The notes: generated by a model from the sequence alone, not told the origin. A DNA stretch of 40,478 bases from Anaerolineae bacterium (GCA_026645815.1 JAPKMR010000035.1:1-40478); one strand, 5' to 3'; counted from the stretch's first letter, positions 15,995-25,246 are shown. A program made the numbers and translations.

Positions 15995-16891
15995 ATGTCA
16001 CAGAATCCGGTTTTGCAAACACCTGACAGCCTCGCCTGGCTCACCCGCTTGCGCTTTGTAATTCACGGGCGCAAGGGTTGGGGCGCGTGGGGCGAACGTC
16101 GTTCCGCCCGGCGCGGCGCAGGTCTGGAATTCGCCGATTTTCGCGAATACACACCCGGCGATGACCCTCGCCGGGTAGATTGGAATCTCTACGCACGCTC
16201 CGACCGCGCCTACGTACGCCTCTATGAAGAAGAAGCCGACCTTTCCGTCGTCATCGCACTGGATGGCAGCGCTTCAATGGATTGGGGTAATCGCTGGTCT
16301 ACCGCACGCACCCTGGCTGAAGCGCTGGGCAGCATCGCCCTGTTTGGCGGCGATGCCCTGCGTGGCGTGCTCCTGCGGCAGGAAAACGCCGCCCCACTCT
16401 GGGGACCTCATTCTGGAGGCGAATGGCTAGAGGAATGGCGTGCCTGGCTCAGCGCACTCAATCCTGCCGGCGCCACAGCACTTGGCCCCGCATTGCGCGA
16501 CCTGGCATCGCGGCTGACACTACGCGCACCACGACCAGCATTAATTCTGTTGCTCACCGATGGCTACGACCCAGAAGGATTGGAGTCCGGAATCGCACAA
16601 CTCGCAGCGCGGGGGCACGAAGTCGTGCTGTTACACCTGCTCACTCCTGACGAGCTCAGCCCCACCCTCCGCGGTGAATTGCGCCTGGTGGATACGGAGA
16701 GCGGCGCCCGCCGCGATATTACCCTCGATGGCGCAACGCTGGTTGCATATCAGCAGCGCCGCGAAGCCTGGCAAGCCAGACTGCAAAAAGCCGCAAGCGA
16801 CCATCAGGGACGCTACCTCAACCTGAACACCGCTACCCCACTCAAACGCGTGATCCTGGAGGAGTTGCGGCGCGCAGGTGTAGTGCGGTAG
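15995..16891 (+). CDS. DUF58/von Willebrand-A domain protein
   Basis: A 298-residue protein with the DUF58 core EFADFREYTPGDDPRRVDWNLYARSD near residues 48-73, and a vWA-like metal site DGSASMDWG around residue 90 (the D-x-S-x-S MIDAS pattern), then LLLTDGYDPEGL. It lacks the transmembrane helices some DUF58 proteins have, so it is probably cytosolic. It follows moxR by 34 nt, the standard MoxR/DUF58 pairing, whose exact role is unknown. The ribosome site is weak (GAG), perhaps with reinitiation from moxR. Confidence 0.88.
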   Translation: MSQNPVLQTPDSLAWLTRLRFVIHGRKGWGAWGERRSARRGAGLEFADFREYTPGDDPRRVDWNLYARSDRAYVRLYEEEADLSVVIALDGSASMDWGNRWSTARTLAEALGSIALFGGDALRGVLLRQENAAPLWGPHSGGEWLEEWRAWLSALNPAGATALGPALRDLASRLTLRAPRPALILLLTDGYDPEGLESGIAQLAARGHEVVLLHLLTPDELSPTLRGELRLVDTESGARRDITLDGATLVAYQQRREAWQARLQKAASDHQGRYLNLNTATPLKRVILEELRRAGVVR

Positions 16892-16919
16892 CAGGAACAC
16901 TGGACAGAAGGTCAGAGAG

Positions 16920-17801
16920 ATGCAGTGGACGAATCTGGAGGCAGCGCGAGGCTGGGCAGCTGGGCAGCTCGCTCAGACTACTGAGAAGCCACACCTGGAG
17001 GCGGAAATCCTGCTGGGAACGCTGCTGGATTGGAACCGCGCCAGATTGCTGGCGCATCTCGACGCACCCCTTCCGGAGACTATCGCCACAACCTTCCGCG
17101 CGTGGGTGCTGCGCCGCGCCACAGGTGAACCGCTCCCCTATATCACCGGGCGGATCGAATTCTATACGCTGGAATTCACCGTCACGCCAGCGGTGCTGAT
17201 TCCCCGCCCGGAAACAGAGCTACTCGTCGAGATAGCACTCGAACACGCTGGCTTGGCTGCGCCAGGCGCTGCGCCAGGCGCTGCGCCAGGCGCTCCGCCC
17301 ATCATCGCGGATGTGGGCACAGGTTCGGGTTGCATCGCTATCGCACTAACATCGCACCTGCCACAAGCGCGCTGTTATGCCATTGACCTTTCGCCCGCCG
17401 CGCTGGAGGTTGCCCGGCAGAACGCAGCGCGGCATGGGGTTCTGGAGCGTCTGCACTTCCTGGAAGGTGACCTCCTGGCGCCATTGCCGGAACCGGTAGA
17501 CATTGTCGTGAGCAATCCGCCCTACATCGCTGAGGACGAATGGGACAGCTTACCAATCTCCGTACGGCAGGAACCGGCTCTGGCGCTGCTGGCGGGCAGC
17601 GATGGCTTGGATGCAGTGCGGCGGTTGTTGGCGCAGGCGCCCGCGAAACTGAAATCGGGCGGAATGCTCCTGGTCGAAATCGGCGAGCGGCAGGGTGCTG
17701 ATGTACTCGCACTAGCGCGACAGGCCTTCACCTGTGCAGAATGCCGCATCCGCACAGATCTGGCAGGCAAAGACCGCGTACTACAAATCAAGTGCCCGTA
17801 A
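16920..17801 (+). CDS. prmC: Peptide chain release factor N5-glutamine methyltransferase
   Basis: A 293-residue SAM-dependent methyltransferase that modifies the glutamine of the GGQ motif in release factors RF1/RF2. PLPYITGRIEFYTLEFTVTPAVLIPRPETE near residue 71 is the family's N-terminal signature. SAM motif I is DVGTGSGCIAIAL at 131-143, and the catalytic NPPY is at 199-202. Between the two sits an odd insertion of AAPG repeats (residues 113-126) encoded by a 12-bp tandem repeat. A GAAGG...GAGAG stretch precedes the ATG. It is the last gene of the operon that starts at ttuB or upstream. Confidence 0.93.
   Translation: MQWTNLEAARGWAAGQLAQTTEKPHLEAEILLGTLLDWNRARLLAHLDAPLPETIATTFRAWVLRRATGEPLPYITGRIEFYTLEFTVTPAVLIPRPETELLVEIALEHAGLAAPGAAPGAAPGAPPIIADVGTGSGCIAIALTSHLPQARCYAIDLSPAALEVARQNAARHGVLERLHFLEGDLLAPLPEPVDIVVSNPPYIAEDEWDSLPISVRQEPALALLAGSDGLDAVRRLLAQAPAKLKSGGMLLVEIGERQGADVLALARQAFTCAECRIRTDLAGKDRVLQIKCP
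17256..17291. repeat. 12-bp tandem repeat inside prmC
   Basis: Three exact copies of GCTGCGCCAGGC, plus a partial fourth, encode AAPG repeats. The unit is in frame, so copy-number change by slippage would lengthen or shorten a linker without breaking the gene. Confidence 0.9.
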
Positions 17802-17810
17802 ACGTTGGGC

Positions 17811-17873
17811 GCATTTCATGCCGGGGGCGGCAATCTCAAACGCCACGCCGCAAAAAATCACTCAAATAAAAGG
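17811..17873. repeat. Hairpin repeat copy, left arm deleted
   Basis: The flank GCATTTCATGCCGGGGGCGG matches the copy at 20650 closely. The right side, CGCAAAAAATCACTCAAATAAAAGGT, resembles the tail of the copy at 12736 almost base for base. The left arm of the hairpin is missing. Confidence 0.55.
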
Positions 17874-17900
17874 TCGGCGTAATCACAGTAGGTGAGCCAG

Positions 17901-18563
17901 ATGACGAATTGGCGAGAACTTAGAAGTGGCGTAGGGGGTGCATTATTGATCGCCGGCAATCTGCTCTTGCCCTTCAGCCGGAAGTGGCGCTGCCGCTAGG
18001 GCGCAACCGATGCAGAAGTGAAACGTGCGTTGCCCGGCGATGAACTGGTGCCCACACCCAAATGGCAATACACCCAGGCGATCAGCATCCACGCCCCCGC
18101 CACTGCAGTGTGGCAATGGTTGGTGCAAATCGGGCAGGGGCGCGGTGGCTTTTACAGCTATGAGTGGTTGGAGAACCTCATCGGTTGTGATATCCACAAC
18201 GCCGACCGCATTCTGCCGGAATTCCAGGACCTGAAAATCGGGGATGGTATCCGCCTGCACCCACAGATGCCGCCCATGCCCGTGGAGGTGTTGGAACCGG
18301 GACGCGCCTTTGTGCTCCACGGAGATACCCGCCAGGGTGGACCTAGCCCCACAACGCCCAAAGGCTACAGCAACTTGAGCTGGTTATTCTTCGTGGAAGA
18401 GGTGTCATCCAATACAAGCCGGGTGCTCTCGCGTTTCCGCACCGATCATGACGACAGCTTTGCCAGCAAGTTGGGTTTCGGGCCTTATTTCGTAGAGCCA
18501 ATCAGCTCCGTCATGCAACGGGAAATGTTTCGGGGGCTTAAGCGCAGGACTGAAACGCGCTAA
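17901..18563 (+). pseudogene. SRPBCC-family protein gene with one in-frame amber codon
   Basis: The frame from ATG 17901 (behind an AGGTGAG site) runs through TAG at 17997-17999 to TAA at 18563 and would encode about 220 residues. Before the stop it reads MTNWRELRSGVGGALLIAGN and then LLLPFSRKWRCR, one hydrophobic helix. After it the frame continues GATDAEVKRALPGDELVPTP, then a START/SRPBCC-like domain (AISIHAPATAVWQWLVQIGQGRGGFYSYEWLE, IRLHPQMPPM, FVLHGDTRQGG). Relatives that I recall read R-W-G-A-T-D at this joint, so TAG most likely replaces TGG (Trp). No frameshift is needed. It is either a recent pseudogene, an amber read-through, or a gene restarting at GTG 18018, which would lose the membrane anchor. 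Confidence 0.8.
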
Positions 18564-18610
18564 CCGCGCCGATCAACAGAGTCTTTACAGCTAAGAAAGC
18601 CATTGTGAGT

Positions 18611-18649
18611 GCGTTGGGGCGCGTTTCTGTTGGAAACGCGCCCCAACGC
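18611..18649. repeat. Perfect 16-bp hairpin between convergent genes
   Basis: GCGTTGGGGCGCGTTT (18611-18626) and its exact complement (18634-18649) enclose a 7-nt loop. It sits between the SRPBCC stop and the convergent ABC permease stop and may end transcription both ways. No T-run follows on either side. Confidence 0.6.
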
Positions 18650-18681
18650 AGCAGCTGCCATACAGAAGGCAATGGCTGCTT

Positions 18682-19491
18682 TCACCTCAAAAACATACTC
18701 AGCACGTAGGGCGCCAGCGCCAGCAGCGCCATGAGCGGGTGTCCCCGGCGAATCTGGTTGCGCGTGTCCCAATTAAAGAGGTAGATGGAAAGCGCGAAAG
18801 CCAGAATTCCACTCAGTGCCAAGGTCAGCGCCGAGACCGGCAGGTTGAAGACGGTCGGTTCGTTGTAAGCCCAACCGGTGAAGAGTTGCATCGCGTGAGA
18901 AGTGGGCAGCAGTGCAGAGAAAGGACGCACAGCCTCAGGTAACACCTCCAGTGGCATCATCAATCCCCCAATCAACATCGAAGGAAGAAAGATCAGCTGT
19001 GACCAGAGGATGGTAGCACGCGAGTTTGCCGAAATCACACTGATCAACATCCCCAAAGCCGCACAGGCAAACGCCGTGAGCAAGGTGATTCCGACAAAGG
19101 CACCCACATTGGCCGGCGCATGTGCGCCAAAGAAGAGTGGGCCAGTGAGCGTGATGATTGCCGCAGTGATAAGCGCATGAAAACCGGTCGTAAGCCCTGG
19201 AATAGCCAGAATGGAGAGCGCCGGCACACCGTTGATCTTATAGCTGCGAAAGATGCCCGCCTCGCGAGCCTCCACCAGAGGACTGGGCATTCCCAGTACC
19301 GTAGCAGCCACAACAGCAAAAATGACCATCGCCGGGACCATGGACGCTTGAAAGAGTGGATTGATCGCCGTCATCACAAAACCCATCATGGCAAAAAAAC
19401 CCAGCGGGAAGAGATAATTGATCATCAACAAAGACGGATTTCGCAATCCGGTCTTAAACTCATACGCAAAATGATGCATGAAAGCAGTCAT
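18682..19491 (-). CDS. ABC-2 type exporter permease
   Basis: A 269-residue integral membrane protein with six predicted helices and the ABC-2 layout: a cytosolic N-terminus FAYEFKTGLRNPSLLMINYLFPLGFF, then EAREAGIFRSYKINGVP, the central SANSRATILWSQLIFLPSMLIGGLMMPLEVLPEAVRPFSALLPTSHAMQLFTG, and a C-terminal helix. It should form the membrane part of a drug-, antibiotic- or lipid-exporter (DrrB/NodJ class) with the ATPase encoded 48 nt upstream. The ATG at 19491 has an AAGGAG site 8 nt upstream. The substrate is unknown. Confidence 0.9.
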   Translation of the reverse strand: MTAFMHHFAYEFKTGLRNPSLLMINYLFPLGFFAMMGFVMTAINPLFQASMVPAMVIFAVVAATVLGMPSPLVEAREAGIFRSYKINGVPALSILAIPGLTTGFHALITAAIITLTGPLFFGAHAPANVGAFVGITLLTAFACAALGMLISVISANSRATILWSQLIFLPSMLIGGLMMPLEVLPEAVRPFSALLPTSHAMQLFTGWAYNEPTVFNLPVSALTLALSGILAFALSIYLFNWDTRNQIRRGHPLMALLALAPYVLSMFLR

Positions 19492-19539
19492 GGCGAATTC
19501 TCCTTCAGAATAGTCAGCCCGGCTTCAATTCGATCAGCC

Positions 19540-20445
19540 TCACCCCGTGGTCAGTTCCAGGAACCGTTCTTCCAGTGAAGGGCGCTCCACGCGCAAGTCA
19601 ATGAGTCTGTCATCCTGCGCAGATAGATACGCAAGAATCGCCGCCACCGTCGGGCCAGGATCCGTGCTCCAGTAAATCACATACTCCTCCCGGATAATCC
19701 GTTGGCTCACCGCGGGGAATGCGGTGAGATGATCCACCAGCACAGCACGCTCGGTGCGCACAGAGACTTTGGTGAAACCGGCGCCGGTGGCAGTCAATTC
19801 CGTCGGCGAACCGGTCGCAACGATTTTTCCTTTGAGCAGGATAGCGACACGATCGGTCATTTTCTCGGCTTCAGCCATGTCGTGCGTCGCCAAAATGATA
19901 GTGAGGCCCTCATCGCGAAGTTCCTGCATCAACGCATGGAATTCGGCGCGCGACCCCACATCCAAACCGGCGGTAGGCTCATCCAGGAAAATCACCGGGG
20001 GCTTGTGAGCCACCGCAAGCGCCAGAGCCAGGCGACGCTGCTGCCCGGTGGAAAGGCCTTGAAATTGCGCATCTTGCTTGCCCTGCAAGCCCAAGCGTTC
20101 CAGAAGGTCATCACGCGGAGCAACCCCGTGATAGGCACAGAAGAAGCGCATCGCCTCGCGCGCCGTCATCGTGGCGGGCAACCCCGAACTCTGTAGCTGC
20201 ACACCAATGAGGTTGCGCAATTTATGTGGCTCACGGGCTGGATTCACACCGAGGATGTCCAGTGTCCCGCCGTCAGGCTGGCGTAAGCCCTCCAGACATT
20301 CGAGCGTGCTTGTCTTGCCCGCGCCATTAGGTCCGAGCAGGCCAAAAATCTCCCCGGGTTGCACCTCGAAACTGATCCCGTCCACAGCGACGAAGTCGCC
20401 ATAGGTTTTGCGGAAATCCTTCACCAAGAGAACCCTGTCTTCCAT
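19540..20445 (-). CDS. ABC exporter ATPase (DrrA/CcmA type)
   Basis: A 301-residue cytosolic ATPase. Walker A is GPNGAGKTST near residue 39, the Q-loop IGVQLQSSGLP follows, the signature is LSTGQQRRLALALA, Walker B is VIFLDEPTAGLD, and the H-loop is ILATHDMAEAE. The C-terminal extension (FTKVSVRTERAVLVDHLTAF onward) is the DrrA-type regulatory part. The ATG at 20445 has a GAGGAG site. It forms a two-gene operon with the permease downstream and energises export of an unknown compound. Confidence 0.93.
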   Translation of the reverse strand: MEDRVLLVKDFRKTYGDFVAVDGISFEVQPGEIFGLLGPNGAGKTSTLECLEGLRQPDGGTLDILGVNPAREPHKLRNLIGVQLQSSGLPATMTAREAMRFFCAYHGVAPRDDLLERLGLQGKQDAQFQGLSTGQQRRLALALAVAHKPPVIFLDEPTAGLDVGSRAEFHALMQELRDEGLTIILATHDMAEAEKMTDRVAILLKGKIVATGSPTELTATGAGFTKVSVRTERAVLVDHLTAFPAVSQRIIREEYVIYWSTDPGPTVAAILAYLSAQDDRLIDLRVERPSLEERFLELTTG

Positions 20446-20649
20446 ACGTCATCTCCTCAAGTCGTAAACCCTCACTGAAACGCGCCAACCGGCACAAATA
20501 CGCCAGTATTTCCGTTGAATGTGAGTTACAGAAAGTCCGGGTTGACCGACAGGCGCGAAGCTCGTGGAGCGCGACCAGCATTCTACAGCCTTCAGTAACC
20601 ATAGTCTAGCACGATTCGGGTTAGAGACAACCAGAGGAACCTGCTAGGT

Positions 20650-20741
20650 GCATTTCACGACGGGGGCGAAAATCTGGAGAGAGTTGGTTGTTTGCGGCGG
20701 GACTTAACCCGCCGTAAACAACCAAAAAAAGGTATCTTTTT
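20650..20741. repeat. Hairpin repeat copy C
   Basis: The flank GCATTTCACGACGGGGGCGA leads to arms TTGGTTGTTTGCGGCGGG (20684-20701) and 20708-20725, 18 pairs with one G-T wobble, then AAAAAAAGGTATCTTTTT. Part of the gene-free stretch 20446-21041, in which I found no coding sequence, only this copy, the one at 20821 and the hairpin at 20963. Confidence 0.75.
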
Positions 20742-20820
20742 GTCGCAACTCAGCCCATCCAAGCCCGCACAAAAATAAGCTACAGTGGCAAAATCGGCTA
20801 GATCACTCAAAAACCCTCTA

Positions 20821-20890
20821 CGCCTCTCTCCGCAAGCGTGATTTTTGCGGGCTGCGCCCGCAAAAATCACAAAAAAAGATACCTCTCTGG
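20821..20890. repeat. Hairpin repeat copy D
   Basis: The flank CTCTCTCCGCAAGC leads to arms GTGATTTTTGCGGG (20838-20851) and 20857-20870, perfect over 14 bp, then AAAAAAAGATACCTCTCTG. The same flank and tail, with other arms, border the hairpin at 36922 (inverted). Confidence 0.75.
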
Positions 20891-20962
20891 TTGTACTCAA
20901 CCGCGTGTTCTTGCATCGCCCACATGCTCGTTAGTCTAGCCACTATTGCCGCTCCAGGAAAT

Positions 20963-21001
20963 AAGCCACAGCGAGGAAATCGGACTTCCTCGCTGTGGCT
21001 T
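20963..21001 (-). terminator. Hairpin downstream of the MacB-like operon
   Basis: AAGCCACAGCGAGGAA (20963-20978) and its exact complement (20986-21001) form a 16-bp stem with a 7-nt loop. On the minus strand it lies about 40 nt after the ATPase stop and is followed by TTATTTCC, a weak T-rich tail, so it probably terminates the export operon. Confidence 0.55.
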
Positions 21002-21041
21002 CACTTCGGCCATCCCCCCCCGCACGCCAAACGCCGAGAGG

Positions 21042-21725
21042 CTAGCGTCTCACTTCATCTACCACCTGCCCGTCGCGGAGGGTCACGGTTCGATCGGTCT
21101 GCTCCGCCACACGGGGGTCGTGCGTCACAGCGATAAGGGTTTGCCCCTCAGCATTGAGCGCCCGCAGCAGCTCCAGAATCTCATCGCCCGATTTGCTGTC
21201 CAGATTGCCGGTAGGCTCATCCGCCAGAATCAACGCCGGGCGATTGACGAGCGCCCGGGCAATCGCGACCCGTTGCTGCTGCCCCCCCGACAATTCCAAC
21301 GGACGGTGATGCAGGCGGTCGCCGAGTCCCACGCGTTCCAGCATCGCGCCGGCGCGTTGCCGGGCTTCTTTCTGGCTCATGTCGGTATAGCGCATGGGCA
21401 ACATCACATTCTCCAGCGCCGTGAGATGTGCCAGCAGATGGTATTGCTGGAACACAAAGCCCAGCTTCTCACGGCGGAGTTTGGGCAGTTTACCGTGAGG
21501 GGTCTGCATCAGGTCCACCCCATCGAGGAGCACCGTACCGGAAGTGGGCTTATCCATGCAGCCCAGGATATTGAGCAACGTGGATTTTCCGCTGCCCGAT
21601 GGTCCCATCACCGAAAGGAATTCGCCCCGCTCAACGAGCAAGTCCAACCCCTGCAAGGCATGAACTTCCACGGCGCCCATGAGATAGGTTTTGAATAACG
21701 CCTGTGCTTCGACGATCAACGTCAT
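21042..21725 (-). CDS. ABC ATPase, MacB/LolD type
   Basis: A 227-residue ATPase of the MacB/LolD/FtsE group. Walker A is [15 protein letters not shown] near residue 40, the Q-loop is [22 protein letters not shown], the signature [15 protein letters not shown], Walker [17 protein letters not shown], and the H-loop [14 protein letters not shown]. It energises the double permease encoded upstream in the same operon. The ATG at 21725 follows TAGGAG by 8 nt. It is the last gene of the three-gene cluster and precedes a hairpin. Confidence 0.94.
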   Translation of the reverse strand: MTLIVEAQALFKTYLMGAVEVHALQGLDLLVERGEFLSVMGPSGSGKSTLLNILGCMDKPTSGTVLLDGVDLMQTPHGKLPKLRREKLGFVFQQYHLLAHLTALENVMLPMRYTDMSQKEARQRAGAMLERVGLGDRLHHRPLELSGGQQQRVAIARALVNRPALILADEPTGNLDSKSGDEILELLRALNAEGQTLIAVTHDPRVAEQTDRTVTLRDGQVVDEVRR

Positions 21726-21770
21726 GTTAGCTACTCCTATCAGACCAGTGAATCTTCGTGTCGCCTGACT

Positions 21771-22931
21771 TTATTCTGCCACCGGGATGCTCACCCGCAC
21801 CGTCATCCCCCAACGCAGGGCGGGGTCGGCTTCGTCAAGGGTGATGAGCACACGATAGGCGACGTCACCGCCAGCGAGAGCTTCGCCACGCAGGGCAATC
21901 TCACTAACCCGTCCTGTCACCGTTTTCTCGTCAAAAGCCGTGAAGGTAACGCGCGCCATGTCGCCCACAGCGATGCGCGTCACCCCCCACTCATCGAGGT
22001 CACCGGTCTCCACACGCAACGTGCGCAAATCTGCGAGTGTGAGCACTGCCATCCCCGGTTGCGCCCAGTCTTCCGGCTTAAGGTGCAACCGCACCACCGT
22101 GCCATCGAACGGCGCATACAGGGTCATTGCTTCTAAATCAGCCTGGGCGCGTTCCACCTGCAGCTCCGCGCGCCGAATATCCTGCGCCAGACTCGGATCC
22201 ACGCCACGCTGGACGATTTCCAGATTCATGCGGGCACGGGCGACTTCCGTCTCGAGTATCTGGCGCTCTTGAGTGGTCGCTGCCTGCTCCCCGCGTCCGG
22301 CGTTATATGCCGCCTGCGCCACGGTCAAGTCCTGTTTGGCGTGATCAATGTTCTCCTGATAGTGTTCGCGCACACCGGGGGTCTCGAACATGCCGGGGTA
22401 TTCCGATGTCTGGCGGTAAGCTTCCTCGGCATCAATGAGCGCTTTTTGGGCGCGCTCCAGATTCACCTGCGCCTGAGCGTTCGATGGATAGCGCACGCCG
22501 GATTGCGCCAGACGCCCTTCAGCCTGGCTAAGAGCCAGTTCAGCTTCCTGAATCTGATAGTGGTGATCCAGTTCCGCCTTCTCCAGACGCCCGCGCGCCA
22601 TCTCAAGCTCGAGCTGCGCCTGCAGCAACGCCAAATCTGCCGGTGCGGAATCCAATCGCGCCAGAGCCTGCCCGGCTGTAACCGCCTCCCCCTCGGCAAC
22701 CAGCCATTCCAGCAGCTGCCCGGATGCGCCAAAACTGAGCTCCCCCCAGGCGCCAGGAATCACCTGACCGCGAGCGCGCACAGCGACCTCCACCGGTGTT
22801 TCCACCGTAGCTGTTGCCTGTGCCGCACTACTTGCCTGCACAAGTTTCCCCAGCTGCCCGCTCAGCGCACAGAGTAGCCCCGCTAAAATCACAACCCCCA
22901 AAACAATGAGCATCAGTTTTTTCGGTTTCAT
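21771..22931 (-). CDS. HlyD/MacA-type membrane fusion protein
   Basis: A 386-residue periplasmic-adaptor-like protein. A cytosolic KPKK and one N-terminal helix (residues 6-24) anchor it. The lipoyl half-motifs are GELSFGASGQLLEWLVAEGEAVTAGQALARLD at about 62-93 and TLYAPFDGTVVRLHLKPEDWAQPG near 275. Between them lies a long alpha-helical coiled coil (about 96-270). A beta-barrel domain follows (LRTLRVETGDLDEWGVTRIAVGDMARVTF). It should link the MacB-like permease to an outer partner or substrate; in a monoderm-like Chloroflexota cell the partner is unclear. It starts 17 nt after the permease stop, with a TAGGAG site. Confidence 0.92.
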   Translation of the reverse strand: MKPKKLMLIVLGVVILAGLLCALSGQLGKLVQASSAAQATATVETPVEVAVRARGQVIPGAWGELSFGASGQLLEWLVAEGEAVTAGQALARLDSAPADLALLQAQLELEMARGRLEKAELDHHYQIQEAELALSQAEGRLAQSGVRYPSNAQAQVNLERAQKALIDAEEAYRQTSEYPGMFETPGVREHYQENIDHAKQDLTVAQAAYNAGRGEQAATTQERQILETEVARARMNLEIVQRGVDPSLAQDIRRAELQVERAQADLEAMTLYAPFDGTVVRLHLKPEDWAQPGMAVLTLADLRTLRVETGDLDEWGVTRIAVGDMARVTFTAFDEKTVTGRVSEIALRGEALAGGDVAYRVLITLDEADPALRWGMTVRVSIPVAE

Positions 22932-22948
22932 AGCTTTTCTCCTACATT

Positions 22949-25246
22949 CTATTCCGCATGCAATGCCACAACTGGATCCAACTGCGCCGCACGACGCGCC
23001 GGCAACAGCCCGGCAATCATCCCCAAGACCAGGCTAAAGAGCAGCCCTGCCACCGCAAGACGGGGCGAGAGATGCAGGATGTCCATTTCCAGTTGTGCTT
23101 TGACCAGCGGATTGATCACCAAAGTCGCAAGCCAGGCCAGCGCCACACCCACAATGCCGCCGACTGCCCCCAATTTAGCCGCCTGCAACAACATTTCAGC
23201 CAGAATGTCGCCATCTTCAGCACCCACGGCTTTTTTCAGGCCTATCTCTGGAATCTGCTCGTTCACGGCAATGACCATCGTATTGGCCACGGAGACGGCG
23301 CCCACAAAAACCGCGATGGAGAAGATCCCCCCCATCACCGCAAACAAGGTTGCCAATGCCTGCCGGATCGAACCGAAAATGTCATCGGTCGCAATCAAGT
23401 CCACGGCGGAAAACTCCCGCTCTACCCAGGCCCGCAATTGCTGGAAATCCTGCTCCGAAGCGGCGCGAATCGCCACTCCGGCAACCTCCGGACCGCTTTG
23501 AATGCGGCTCAGCGCCTCCAGCGACATGAATGCGGCGTTATCGTGTCCGAAAACATCGAAGGGAATCTTGCGCCAGATGCCCACCACGGTGAAGGGGCGC
23601 TCTTTAATCCACACGGTTGCGCCAACCTCGAGACCTTTGAGCTCCGCGATGCCCGCGCCCAAAACCAGCTCGTCAGTGCTGCCGGGCGTGAAGAAGCGCC
23701 CCTGCCCCAACCGGTTGCGCACCGGCATGGCGAATCCCCAATCCCCGTGTAGGGATTCGTGCGCCCACACCTGTACTTTCTTGCTGTTCTCTTCACCGCC
23801 GGAACCATCGAAGTTGAAGGTCACTTCTCCGGTGTTGGTCAGAATAACATCCTGTACGCCGTCGAGCGTCTGTAGCGCACGGCCCATCCCGCGACCTGTG
23901 GCTACATCAGCACGTTTGGGCGTGACCATGAACAGATGCCGCGTCCCCTCGGTCACATTGCTGAGCGAGGTGTTGAGCGCCTCCGAAAGGCTGCCCAACA
24001 GCACCAGGGCAAAAATGCCGATAGCGATGCCGCCAATCGTGAGAATCCCACGGGCATTCCGGCGAATCAGGTAGATAAGCCGCCCAAGCCCGCGCCCGGC
24101 ATAGCTCGCGCCCTCACCCAATCCGCGCAAGGCGACGATAGGATCCAGGCGCGCGGCACGCCAGGCAGGATAGGCGCCCGCGATGACGCCCATCACGGCG
24201 CTGAAAGCCACCACACCCAATGCCAACCGGGGCGTGAGAAGGAAGAGGCGCGTACCCAGTTGCTGTACCAAAACGCGATTGGCAAGCCAACCGACCCCCG
24301 CACCCAGGAGCATTCCGACCAAACCGCCCAAGCCCGCAATCAACACCGCTTCGGCGACCACCTCGGTCAGGATGTGTCTATCTTCAGCGCCAAGTGCTTT
24401 CTTCAAGCCAATCTCCTGGCGTCGCTCCTGCACGCTCACGATCATCGAGTTGACGATGGTAAAAGTCCCGATGAGCAATGAGATGATCCCGCTTGCACCG
24501 ACGATGAGGGAGAAAAGCAACATCTGCTGTCGCGCTTGCGCCAGCATCTCGGTGGGAGAATCCGCCTGCAGTTCGGGCATATCCTCTTCGATACGGTGCG
24601 CAAGCGCCTCAGGGTCTACACCGGGAAGCGGGATGACATAGACAGAGCGCAGCAAACCGGTTGCACCGAGCAGGTCTTCCGCCGCCCCATAATCAATGAC
24701 AGCGATCGGTGAATCCATCGTCGCGGCATCCTCCCAGATGCCCACGACGGTGAAAGGGCGCTCACGGATGATGAGCTGGTCGCCTAATTCCAGGTCTCGC
24801 GCCTGCGCCAGCGCCCAAGTGATGACTGTCTCGGTGCGGCTTTGAGGCAGGCGCCCGCCCCAAAGTTGCAAGCCGAACGTCGGAGGCTCATACTCAAGAC
24901 CGGGAATGTCGGAGCGGGTCGCCATGAAGAGCTGCGGATTCACCGAGATCTGGATCATCGCTTCTTCATCCTGGTCCTTCAGGAAATCGTAAACCGACTC
25001 GGTCACTCCGGCGACGCCAGGGAGACGGCGCAGCTGCCGAATGCCGGCATCGGTGACCGGCACGTAATCGCGACTATTCACGGTAATGCGGCGCAGCGCA
25101 TCCTGCTCGGTGGTACGAATGGTGCTCTCCAGCTGTTCGGTGATACCCCCGACCGCCGTCACGGCAAAGATGCCCACAATCACCGCCAGCATGGTCAAAG
25201 CCGTACGGGTCTTTCGTCGCAATAGATAGCGGAAAATATCGCGCAT
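22949..25246 (-). CDS. MacB/FtsX-type permease, two tandem copies fused in one protein
   Basis: A 765-residue membrane protein made of two homologous halves, each with an N-terminal helix, an extracellular MacB core domain and three C-terminal helices. Repeated signposts are RERPFTVVGIWED against KERPFTVVGIWRK, and EIGLKKALGAEDRHILTEV against EIGLKKAVGAEDGDILAEM. The second half starts near residue 395 (RGLGRLIYLIRRNARGILTIGGIAIGIFALVLLG). The usual MacB or FtsX is one half and dimerises, so this is a covalent dimer. ATG 25246 is chosen because it opens into MRDIFRYLLRRKTRTALTML, the standard FtsX start, with an AGGAAC site. It is the first gene of the operon with the adaptor and ATPase. The substrate (lipoprotein, antibiotic or peptide) is not visible. 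Confidence 0.9.
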   Translation of the reverse strand: MRDIFRYLLRRKTRTALTMLAVIVGIFAVTAVGGITEQLESTIRTTEQDALRRITVNSRDYVPVTDAGIRQLRRLPGVAGVTESVYDFLKDQDEEAMIQISVNPQLFMATRSDIPGLEYEPPTFGLQLWGGRLPQSRTETVITWALAQARDLELGDQLIIRERPFTVVGIWEDAATMDSPIAVIDYGAAEDLLGATGLLRSVYVIPLPGVDPEALAHRIEEDMPELQADSPTEMLAQARQQMLLFSLIVGASGIISLLIGTFTIVNSMIVSVQERRQEIGLKKALGAEDRHILTEVVAEAVLIAGLGGLVGMLLGAGVGWLANRVLVQQLGTRLFLLTPRLALGVVAFSAVMGVIAGAYPAWRAARLDPIVALRGLGEGASYAGRGLGRLIYLIRRNARGILTIGGIAIGIFALVLLGSLSEALNTSLSNVTEGTRHLFMVTPKRADVATGRGMGRALQTLDGVQDVILTNTGEVTFNFDGSGGEENSKKVQVWAHESLHGDWGFAMPVRNRLGQGRFFTPGSTDELVLGAGIAELKGLEVGATVWIKERPFTVVGIWRKIPFDVFGHDNAAFMSLEALSRIQSGPEVAGVAIRAASEQDFQQLRAWVEREFSAVDLIATDDIFGSIRQALATLFAVMGGIFSIAVFVGAVSVANTMVIAVNEQIPEIGLKKAVGAEDGDILAEMLLQAAKLGAVGGIVGVALAWLATLVINPLVKAQLEMDILHLSPRLAVAGLLFSLVLGMIAGLLPARRAAQLDPVVALHAE

